The translations under genes and the position numbers were made by a program. The notes under the pieces were generated by a model. That model was given only the letters and a program-made list of their open reading frames with translations, searched no databases and was not told where the DNA came from. Shown here one piece after another: positions 1-11,300 of a stretch of DNA of 64,000 nt (position 1 is its first letter; each line of letters starts with the position of its first letter). This DNA comes from Nereocystis luetkeana. Its lineage: Eukaryota; Sar; Phaeophyceae; Laminariales; Laminariaceae. The stretch lies in the NCBI GenBank assembly GCA_031213475.1, contig JARUPZ010000005.1, forward strand, positions 10,921,260 to 10,985,259, in the 5' to 3' direction.

Positions 1-100
1 AACAAAAATCGGGAAAAGGAAAGCCACACGTGTTTTCCCCTTTTTTTTCGCCACAGCGGCGGTACGATAATGAATATCTTCGGCCGTTTCTTGAGAGCAA
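1..100. repeat. Fragment of the 0.85-kb TIR element (family C)
   Basis: The CCACAGCGGCGGTACGA block followed by a CGGCCGTTT stretch matches the internal right arm of the copy at 22050-22875 and, inverted, the copy at about 6380-7230. Only one arm is inside the window. Confidence 0.5.
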
Positions 101-231
101 TATTAATATTGTACCTGGTATTATTTTTGGAAAAGAAGACTTATTAACTTCGCGCTCAGCAACAATAATACATCTTATAAAGAACACAGGGAGCAGATAC
201 TCTTTACGGGGAACGCTATTATTGCGGGGGA

Positions 232-347
232 CCATATTAAATAGGACCTCGGTACAGACAAACATCTACCTGGTATATATTTCCAGAAATTTCACTACTA
301 CCAGGTATTTACTAATATTTGATCCTATTTACTATGGCCCCAAGTAA
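232..347. mobile_element. MITE-A copy 1 (TA-inserting), carrying two micro-insertions
   Basis: Ends TTGCGGGGGACCATA...TGGCCCCAAGTAA flanked by TA. It differs from other copies by a CCTGGTA after the TA at 267-268 and a CCAGGTA after the TA at 299-300. Confidence 0.8.
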
Positions 348-2146
348 TACTAAAGGTTTGGAATGATAATCAGTAGCTCTTAGCGGCGGGAGTTACGCCG
401 AATGTCACCTCGCACCTGATAAACAATAAATAGCCTCTACTACAGCAGTTAGTTGTAGGTCCAGTTTTTTTCTGCGAGGAATGGTATAACAATAATAATA
501 AGGTTCTAAAGGCGTGTTCCTGTTACGTACCTGGTAGGCGTTTAGGTGGCGGGCCCATACAACTGTAACCAAGTAAGATGCCCCAGTCTGTCCTGAAACG
601 TAAGGACCTCAATGACCAAATGGTGGCACGAAAACGCCCCCTTACATAGAGGGGCAGAGTGGTAGGAAACCTAAACAGGTATCATAGTAGTTGGGAAATA
701 GACGAAACTGCGAGCTTCCTACGTTCACCGCATGTACCTCCAACACGCACACGCGGGATATCACACCCTCCCCCACCCAGTCGGAGCGGCTATTATTGAA
801 GGTGTTTTTTTTTCTGGTTTTCTCGGCAACGTGGGGGAGAGTGGACACGCCGAGCGTTGTGTCCGTGGAAAATATATCGACGAGTTCGTGCCGAGCCCAC
901 CACCGTGATTACCGAGCTGCGGTGTCCCCCTCGGGTTGGAGGGACTCGCCTCGAAAACTAGTACGAGAATGCACACACCGGGGGTTCTGATATCATGCCT
1001 TGATATGTGCTGCTTGCTGTGTATGAGAAATGGAATCGTAAGCTTTTTTTTACCCAGATCTCCAAGGACAAAAAATAAAAGAAAAAAAGCTACGTGAAAT
1101 ATGAGAAGGGAGGAGGAGGGAGGACTACTTCCCATGGCGTGGGGGTGGAATGCAGATGCGGAGTAGGAAGCATGGCGTATACATACATAGTAGGTAAAAT
1201 ATCTCGGTAAATGGTGGGGGTGCATATTCAAGTGAGTACACGAAGGGAAGGAGAATTGGTTCGATGAAGTTAGTGGTATTCGATGAATTATGTCAGCTTT
1301 TTCATTTTGAATGAATAACGCCCTGCACATTGTCAGAAGGCAAATAAAATAAACATAAAAATACACTACTTGTGCCAGGTGCGTGTTATATTGAGAAACG
1401 TACAAGTTTTAAAAACGAAAACTGCAGTGAGATCGAGAATTTCGTCGAAACTCCTATTCGCAGTGTGTGTTTGATACATACGTCGGTCGCATACATGTGC
1501 CAACAAAAAACAGTTTTCGACGCTGCTTTTTCATGGATTTAAAAAGGGAAAATGGCAAAAACAACTGTGAACTGAATTGCATATACATACGATGTGTGAA
1601 CTGCTGTACCGCACTACAGATACGTGCTGTGTATTGCTCTTATAAAGCGCACATCGATACACAAAGCGCATCGCGTAGCGGGCCGCGCTACGCTCGCTTG
1701 CAAGCAAGGATGAAACGCAACAGATAATGAGTACGTAGATGGTCCAAAGATTTAGGCCCAAACAGGCGCTTCTCAAAAGCCATACGCTCCATGCTCCAGG
1801 AAAACAATCCAGACGGTGCATGTATGCATGTACGTACATACTTATTCCGATATGTACGGACTTAAAAACACCGAACGGCACATTACCGTGCGGCGCTGCG
1901 CTGCGTTTCTGATTGGCTGGGTGTGATACTCTTGTGATTCTACTATATGTATTTGTTACTTCGTACTTCGTGTATGATGCCTGGTACGTACGAAAGCTAA
2001 CGCTGCGCTACGCCGCTCAGTTGAGCTGAGCTGAGCTGAGTTGGGTGTGACTTGTGGATCTTTAGTCGTATGATACATGATACCTTGAAGACTCGTAGTG
2101 TGAGGGACTCGTATCTCGCTCAGTGCTTTTTTTTACTGCTACGCAC
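348..2146. other. No gene seen; probable intron 4 of the P450-like gene
   Basis: Both strands were scanned for the expected I-helix, ExxR and haem-cysteine exons of the P450-like gene and nothing convincing was found. A 214-codon minus-strand frame (761-1405) is low-complexity in composition and is not taken as a gene. Several short CGTAC/GCTACG palindromes and a GAGCTGAGCTGAG run (about 2022-2040) are present. Confidence 0.5.
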
Positions 2147-2318
2147 ATTGCTCTCCTTCAGCATCTCCATGAATCTCGGCCACATCTTGGAGGTGCGGAT
2201 GGACTCCAGGAGCACCTCGACGGAAGCCTTCTCCTCCGATGATATCCCACCCGCCAACGTCTGAGCGACGACGGCCGCCGCGTTGGCTACGGGAGTGTCG
2301 ATCTCTAGCTTCAGCAGC
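2147..2318 (-). CDS. P450-like gene exon 4 (last exon found)
   Basis: The acceptor GGCAG precedes 2318. The first G completes a Val codon and the exon continues LLKLEIDTPVANAAAVVAQT to a charged helix ending MLKESN at the donor GTGCGT. The segment ends just before where the I-helix would be expected. No continuation was found to the left, so intron 4 is at least 2.1 kb. Confidence 0.58.
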
Positions 2319-5300
2319 CTGCCTCATTCGCCCACGCGTTAAATTAGTGAAAAATACCATGAGCACATGCGTCAAGGGGGGGAGAGGGGGAGGAAGGAAG
2401 GAAGGAAGGGGTTGAAGGAGGCGGACAAATTGATTCATTGACCGAGCCGTTTGGGTTGATTTGATTGGACGGGCGATGATTCTACAACAGGGGCATGATG
2501 TTCGGGGGCGGCAGCCTCAGGAGCGGACGGGGCCATGTTTTCTCGGCTGTTTCGATACGCGTCAATTCATTGGCCAGACAAGGAGACGAACACCACGTCT
2601 CCCTAGGTTCACCATGTTAAAGGCTAGTCTACGGTCTAAACCTCTACCCCCTATCTAGTGTTCAGTATGTGTAGGTTGTCGGTTAAGTTTGGCACTCGCG
2701 TGCACAACACCGAATACAGCGAGACCGGGGTGGGGAGCTGTGATATCGGGAGGGAGCCCGACCCGAAAGGCATGCGATACCGGGAGGGAAGCGAAGGCGC
2801 GCTTCGGCTAAAAAGCGAAACCTACTCAAACTGTGGGAAAGCCGAGAGGTGTGTGGATGGCAGTACACGAGATTTTCTTTTTCCGGGTCTTCAATTCTCA
2901 CTCTCTTAACTCTCTTTCTGTCACCCACCCTTCCCCTTTCTATCTGCCGGCATGTCTCTATTTGTCTTATCAATAGTCGCATGCCAACATTCATGAGCAT
3001 AGGGGACGGTGGACAGCGAATCCAGGTGGTAGTCCTACCCTAGACACTACTCGCAGGCGCCTGCTTTAGGCTCGGATAGGCACCGACAACATCAAAAGGT
3101 GCTCGCTCGGCTACTACTTGCCGTCGACGCCCAAGCTCCAGCAGCAGGGCCGCCGGGTCCCTGCGTTTTCCTGTACTAGTAGTTTTAATAGGATTGCCGC
3201 CTCTTTCTCTCCGCGTTTTACCCTTTCTACTGTCCATTACCCCCCGTATTCTCGTGTGTCTTTTTCCGTGTCCATCTTGAAAAAGTGCAAGACCCGAAAA
3301 CCAAAAGCTTTTTTTTATCTTGGCCTTCATTCCCCACTCTCTCTGAATGTCACCTCTTTTTCGTCTCTCTCTCCACCTTTTCATGCCTCTTATCTCAGAG
3401 TATTGGGAAGAAAAAGTCAGCAGGCGTGCAATACAACAAATTCACACCCGCGTTCATAAAGCACACAAAGAGTTTTCGCTACATACATACACCAACATGA
3501 AAATAGCAGCAGGAGCCGGGAGCCAGCAGCCGAGCAAGCCACTGCGGAAGCGGCACACCGAACAACACAACACAAACAAACACATCACAACCCAACCCAA
3601 CCCGAACCAACACAACACAACACAGCACCCCACGACCCCCGACACAGGGACACATATACGGCCACTCACACGCTGATGTCGCTAGGGTTGACGTTGACGA
3701 AGTCTTTGAAGGGAGGGAGGGGCTGGCCGCCCTCCTCCCCCGTCCCGAACACCCACTCAAGCATGAAGGCGTACGACTGCTGGAGGAAGGTGTCGTACAC
3801 GGTGGGATATTCTCCTAGGCCTGGCGTATGCGCGGTATGTCCGGTATGCACCAAGAGTGAGAAATATAGGGCGATACAAACAGATGTGCGTGAGATAGGG
3901 AAGTGAAGAGAGGGAGAGAAAAAGAGAGGAGCGGGGGGGGGGGGTCATGTGTTGCTTGCCTTTATCACTTGGCCATCGACCAAGCACACCTTTGGAGGCG
4001 AAGCACCCATTCCTACTGCTAGTAGAGGCATCGCCCAACAGAGCATGTACACACCCTACCCTTCCCTTCCTAATTGTAACACCCCCCTCTGACTACGGCC
4101 ATGCATGACGCGAATACACCCTCCTCCGCCCTGCCCCGCCTCGAAAGGGAGGAGTGGTTAATGGCCAGGAAACTAAGCCATGCAACAAATGAGTACCCCC
4201 CCCCCCGCCGTCTTCTTACGTTGTACCTCGAACACCAACCATAGCATGCCCCAACCGACCATTGGCGCTGCTCCGTAATTGTCATTTTTTTTTGTCCTCA
4301 CATGTTGTCCTCCTAAGCCCCCCAAAAAAAGTAAGCATGTCTACATACCAACCCTGGGTCTTCAAACATGGCCTGTTCTGCTTCTCCCTTTGCTGAACCT
4401 GACACTTTCATCCCCCCGACCAATCGATTAATTTGACGCTGCAAATCCGTGTGCATAAAAAGCCCGCCTCACAAGCGGTTCGAGCTATATGATGCGGCTC
4501 ACCCTTCATGTGCGACCCGCCGGACACCTCATGTTTCGCTTCGCGCTCGGTGACAGCAAATGTCTTGCTTGATCGGTGAAAGCCCGACGTGCTCCGTCTC
4601 GGAATCATAGGGATGCGAGGGTCTACAACCACACGACTACGGCTGGACATAACACTGAGTACAGCCCCCCCCCTCCCCCGCGCCCCGCCCCCGCCCCCCC
4701 CACCGCCCGCTCCCGTGCCTCCTGTTGCTCTCACCCTTCGCCCTGAGGTTCTTGTAGAAGTTGTCGGAGGCGTGCGTGAGCGCCGTCTGCGTGGCACCGA
4801 TCCTCTCCCTCAAGAAGGAGTTGGTGTACTCTCGCACAGCGGAGTGAGACTCCGGGATGTTGGTCACCAAGGCCGGGAGCGAGTCGCCCACGTACTCCTT
4901 CGTGCACTTGAGAGGCCCGAAGTACGGTCCATCCTATCGCACAAAACAACAACGAAACAAAAACATAATGCGGCGTTTTCGAGGGGGTGCGAAGCAGGGG
5001 AGCAGGGAAAGGCGGGCGGGGCAGCGGGGGTTCGGAGTGGGATGCAAATATAGGGGAAGAAGCGTTCTGAGCCTTCGTCCCTTCGGGACTTACGTAGGAC
5101 AGGTTGGCCGGGACCCCCCCCCCCCGCCGGTACACCCTTTCTCCTTCCCCCACCCCTGTACAAAGTGAGCGCGAAAACAGATCCTCGTGGTGGAGATTTT
5201 GAACAACCAACGTGGTACACCATTACGCGTACCGAATTGAGAGGCTGTCCGATACATTGTGGGGTTTGCTACATTGTTCATATCCTCACAAGGATGTGTT

Positions 5301-8300
5301 TACGCCCAAATTGTGGGGGGGGGGGGGAGTTCCGGCCATACATGTGAGAGGGTGAGAAGAACGGAAGAAAAAAAAATGAAAAAAATGACCGATTGCAGCA
5401 CATCGGCCGGCCACCACACGCGAAACGAAGCAGCCCGGGCTGCGAGCTTCGCTGGGGTAGACTACAAGGGGACGCGTCCGAACTGACCAGCTGTCAGCTA
5501 GGAGCTGTGTGACGACATACGCGCGCAGCATGGCGCAATTCGTAAATAGCATAACGTAGCTGCATGGTCTCCTGATGTTGGACTCAGCCCACGGTAGGTA
5601 GGGGTTACACTTTCAGCCCAGGGCGGCTGGTTGAGCTCCTCAGGTCAGAAACGACCGGTTACGAGTACTATTAACAATAACAAGTATGGTCCTCTTACAG
5701 CGCAGTACCTCCATATTTAGGATTGAGTAATTAATATTTTAGGACTGCAGTCCCGTTTTGGGGGCAAAGTGCTGACAATTATGAGTGTCTTGTCCCCATA
5801 ACGGGCCTGCAGTCCTCCTAAAAGCGTCAAGATCCTACCCTCGATGTTGACATCACACTAACTAAGTCGCGCGAGCCTCCACCAAAATAGGAGAGTATGA
5901 ACTGCTGTCGCCTTATTTCACCCTTTGACGGACGGCAACTTTGCCTAGACTTGCCTCTGCTACCGGTCGGTTCTGTTGTTACGGGGGACCATAGTTAATA
6001 GGACCTACGGTACACACAAAAACCTATATATTTAGCTTTTTTTGCAAACAATATTTGGTCCTATTAACTATGGTCCCCCGTAATAGTGTGGAACACTCGG
6101 CCTCGCACCCTTGAAAGCGCGCGTTTCGCGTTGTTTGACACATCCTCCTGACCGACGTAACTGACGGACATATTTGACAGCTGTAGTCAGGTACCGGTGC
6201 GGTACCACCTTACAGCTTGTTACGTTTCCCTCTGTCGTTTTTTCCTGTTGTCTCCGGGGAGATGGTCGTTGATTTAGCACGGAGTACGAATCCATTTTCA
6301 GAGCTCGTTTCTTACGGAACGGGAAGTTGCCAACAAAGAACCAAGGTTTCCTTCGCAAGTAGAAAATTTCGGGTTCGACTTGCAGAATTGGAAATGTGAA
6401 GCCGAAAGAAAATATTTCAAAAAACATTTTCTGTCAAAGAACAGCCGAAAAGACCCTCCTACCGCCGCTGTGGGAAAAAAGGGAAAAACATGGTTGACTT
6501 TCCCTTCTTCTCTTTTTTCTAAACGGCGGCAGGCGGCGCAAATTATTTTTCTCTTGTCTCAAATTGTCAACACGGTGATGAAAATCAGCTCGTGCGACGA
6601 TAGACGCTCGATCTCGAGATAGACTCGGCCCACGGCCAACCTGCTTGGTGACGGGTAAGGCCAACGAGTATGGATGACGACCTCGAAGATTTCAGGTGCA
6701 TCCATGGTCTAGGAGGCGAGAGCTTGGCGGCGGCATCCTACAGTCTTCTCCCAAACCTAAAAAAAAAAACCGTTTTATTCGAGACGGATCGAGAAATTTT
6801 GTCATCTGTTTTGCGCACACCAGCGGCAGTTTGTTTTTTTTCATCCTATGGCCAGCGCCCGCCACATCACCGGCCACCGCCCATTGTGTGAACACGGTGA
6901 CCTGCAGTATGGGTCGGAGCCCCTAACGAGCGCACTCCGTTCAGAATTCATGACGCAGTAGTTGGTTCGGTCGATCGATGTCTGTCGAAGACTCGGAATC
7001 TCGCCGCTTCGAACCAAACATCTGCATGAGTTTTTCTCAAGCTGATCTCGGTCCAACATCGGCCCCAGATTTGCTATTTTCGGGGTTTTTCAAAAGTATG
7101 GAACTTTCCGCTTGATCAAACGTGTCCATAGCAAGCTGTACCTTTAAAAAAATCTGACGGGTATCTTTGTTATTCAAACTTTTATTGGGAACTTTGCGTT
7201 TCCATTGGCATACGTAGATAGGTCTGAGATGGAGGATCTTATCGAAACTCATTTTTGCAAGTGGTGTATGTTTATTATATGATACGTACCTGCGAGAGAC
7301 GCAGGGCATATGTGCATTCGCACCACCTGCGCAAAAAACTGACGCGATTATCCCATCCATCATCCTTTACAGAATACAGATATGTGAATTATACATATGA
7401 TGCACGTACCCGGGACATGATTATTCCCGTAGGTCGCGTACACGTCATCTGCAAGGAGCAAGGAGTATCGACCAGATACCAGAAACGAAAAACATGTCAG
7501 ATTGTACCGGTACGAGCGCTGCAGTGCGACTACAAGTTGACGCCCGCACTTTAAAAATAATACATACCACCATTTACTTAAGGCTACGCAGCAACCCCAA
7601 GGAATGTATATGTGTCGGCAAGTAAGAACGAGTAGGCGTGTTACCAAAAAGCCCAAACGACTTGGAGATAGAGTACATATTTAAACTTTTAAATCCCTTG
7701 ACCTCGGAAATGAGATGCAGGTTCAGCTTCAAAACGTTTTCAAGCCGCTCGGCGGGGCCTATTCTTTGCCCCGAGGTTTTTATACGTGAGAGCCAGTACT
7801 AATCAAGTTGCCTGGTACGAGATAAATAGCAATCGAATCTCCGCCTAAAATGGTGTTGAGACTCTTGAAGATGATGTTCTCACTTTCTTACTATTTATTA
7901 CTGGGGACCGCAATAAACAGGACCCACGGTAACACACAAAAACCTACCAGTGGTACATGTGTTTACCTATTTTTACTATTACGGAGGACCATCGTTAACA
8001 GCAGGGATTGTCGCGGGTCATGACCCGACCCGCGGGTCGGGTCACTCGATGTTCAAAATGTCACGGGTCGGGTCGGGTCGGGTCGGGTCAGGAAGTGTTC
8101 AAAATCTCACGGGTCGGGTCGGGTCGGGTCAAGAATTTTTCAAAGCTCGCGGGTCGGGTCAGGTCGGGTCAAGAGTTTTTCAAATCTCACGGGTCGGGTC
8201 GGGTCGGGTCAAGGGGTGATGAAAAGCTTACGGGTCGGGTCAGGTCATGACCCGCGAGAAGCGGGTCACTCGCGGGTCGGGCCAGCATGACCCGCGAGTT

Positions 8301-11300
8301 GTTTTTTGCTGACCCGCGGGTCGGACCCGCGCATTCGGCTCGCGGACCCGACACTTGAATAACTTCCCGCTCTCTTACCCAAAGGCTTATCTCGTACCAA
8401 TACACTCCATAACACCCCTTCGGTATCATATTCAGACATTAAAACACCGCCAAATTCATACCTGGTATACGCATGCCCGCATCCATTCATACCCACTACA
8501 GCCTGGTCATATATCGCTTCGGGGCACTAAAATGAACACTAAATTGTTTTTGAAGTGCCCACGCACGGGCCAGATCCGCGCGTCGGGTCAAGATAAATGG
8601 TCTCGCGGGTCAAGGTGACCCGACCCGCATGAAACCCGTGTCTCACGGGTCAGTCAGAAAGTGGCGGGTCCGGTCGGGTCGGGTCAGGAGGTTTCGAAAT
8701 CTTGCGGGTCGGGTCGGGTCGGGTCAAGAGATTTTCAAGTCTCACGGGTCGGGTCGGGTCGGGTCAAGAGGCTTTCAAAATCTCGCGGGTCGGGTCGGTC
8801 AAGTCAACATACCTAAAAAAAATCGTGGGTCGGGTCGGGTCAGCTGACCCGACCCGACCCGACCCGACCCGACCCGACCCGTGAGGTTTGACCTGACCCA
8901 CGAAAAGCCCTGGTTAACAGGACCAAATATTGTTAGTAAAAATGGTGAAATATGTAGGTTTTTATGTATACCATGGGTCCTATTAACTATGGTCCCCCGT
9001 AATAACAACATTTGGTCCATACTTACTCAGGTCCCCCGTGATAGCTCACTTTCCTGAAATCCTGGCTGTGGTCACAGAACAGGGTGCAACAAATGCATAC
9101 CGATGGGAGAAAACAAACAAGTACGAAATAGTGCGCACGGCAGTATCATACCAGTCCGTAAAACGGGAAAGGAAATATTAATATGAACCCTTTGAGAATT
9201 GTCCCGTTTGGGGGACAAAGTACTTAGAATTTGAGAGTTTTGTCCCCGAAACGGGACTGCAGTTCTAAAAGGGTTACTAGCGAGCTGTGGTGCATCGTCC
9301 CGGATCACTTGCAACAAAATAACACCAAGAACATTTCCATGTCATTACTCCGGAGTATATATGTACACCCGAAAAAAAACACTCTTACCTGTGGTACTAT
9401 TTATCACCAGGTACCAGGTACCAGGTGTCAATTAGCAAAAAATTAGGTAGTTGTCCCCAAAACGGGACTGCAGTGCTAAAATGGTTGACAATACGTGAGA
9501 GCGACTATTAATAACAACAATTTGAACGAAATAATGACAGTAGAAATATAAAACACCGTACGATCAGCCAAATTGGCGGGCAAACTTTGGACACGAAACC
9601 GCACCAGGCCAGCTTCAACGCTAAACCAAGTACGACGTGAGGCTAGCCAGCTGGCCAGTGCCAGCAGGGCTCCTGGCGTGTGATCTGTACTGGTTTTCAG
9701 TGTGTAACTGATTTTGCCACAAAAGTGACAAGGTGTACGAACGTATGTATGAATACCTGATTTTTGCAGGAACCCAAAAAACAACTGGAATTTGAGTCAG
9801 GTCTAGTGTATACTCGTACGTAAAGGTTTCTGTACAAAGGGGTTAAAACGGTCTGTGTACGAAGTTCGCAAAACACGCACACCAAGTCCAGAACCGATTC
9901 TCCGAAAACCAGGGAGGGCGCGCGCACAGAACGAACAGATGTACTACAAGACTATTCAATAGCGGCTTTGGAAAGATCTCGTCGAGACCTCTCCGTAGAC
10001 GCGTCGCTCGACGTTTGCAATCTCCCGAAAACAGCTTTGGAATTGGTCGAGCAGCTGCTGCTGTGCTATCTTGCCTTGCTCTTGGACAGACGCAGTATAC
10101 TCCGTGCCCTTGGGTATACTCGGCTGGGTGTTCGTATCGAGTGCATGCCGTACTCCGAGTGGTACTGCGTAAGAGTATACTTATTGCAGTACTGGCGGCC
10201 TAAATACAGAACTGCGGGTGCAGGGAGTACGCGGAGTATTGGAGGCCCCAGAAACGCGAGTACAGGAATTATGAGCAGTACCGAAATAAATACCGAAGGG
10301 CGCGAGTGCGGGGAGTATGAGTAGTAGTACTGAAAGCCCAAAATAGCGCGAGTACTCGGAGTATCAGCAGCACAGACCATATGATACTACTACTGTACCG
10401 CGTACAAGCACCACCAGCAGCGCAACATCCGAAGGGCTTGTACTACTCAGAGTATCAAGAGTATTCAACCCGTCAATACTGCAGATACTCGGGAGCAAAT
10501 CATACGCACGAAATACTGCCAGTACTTCAAGTACTCCAGATGCCGCCCCCCCGCGCCCCCCCCGAAAGTATTTGCTCCAACTCCCACTCACCTGTGAGTG
10601 TGTCTACACGACAATGGGGATGGATTTAAATGGTAGGAACGGTGAACAGAATGTCGCAGTATGCCTCACATTCCGCGTGTACCGCGCATATTGCTTTGCT
10701 ACCGTAGCGAGTAGAGGAGTACCAGGGAGTACCGTAGTTTCCAAGTAAGTGGCGGTGTACTATCAATAGAGGTGCTACCCTTTTGCCAACTACTCGCGTA
10801 CTCGCGAGTATTACCCGACTTACCAATAATATCCGTCGCGGGTACGGGGAGCAAATCGTGCTCACCGAGTATTTGGGCCCCAAATTCTCGCGTGCCGGGT
10901 TTAATTAAACGAGCACCCGGGTGCCCGTCTGTTTTCCGTGGAGAATCACGGGGATGGCAACTTATCATCCCCTAAATCACGTGATCTGGTTATAGCATAC
11001 ATATTGCGATGATACCGCTGTGTTCCAGGAGACCCTTCCAAGATGAAAATGTTGTGTGTCATGCATGCCTCACATCTCACACTAAACTACAGCAGTATTA
11101 TTAATATTCATATTAAATACCGGTACCAGGTAGAGGGTTTACCCCTTCGCTATTAATAACTACCCGCGTACACGCGAGTAACACCCCGCTTGCAAATTCC
11201 TGTCACCGTTTCGGGTAGCACTTCATACTCGCCAAGTATTTACGCCCCAGGCGCTCGGGTACTCGGCTCTTATAGACGGGTACCCCGGGTGTTGAAACGG

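Larger units (their letters stand above)
7898..9041. mobile_element. MITE-A, outer copy of a three-level nest
   Basis: The left half (7898-7976) starts TTACTGGGGACCGC. The right half (9005-9041: ACAACATTTGGTCC...AGGTCCCCCGTGA) resumes after the inner element. Removing the inner MITE plus one TA gives a continuous copy of about 118 bp. Confidence 0.75.

Noticed and set aside
761..1405. 214-codon minus-strand ORF as P450 C-terminal exon
   Set aside because: Has none of the ExxR or haem-cysteine features expected, and no splice-phase match.
8002..8912. Telomere-like GGGTC repeats
   Set aside because: The array lies within an element having inverted ends and an 8-bp target duplication, not at a chromosome end.
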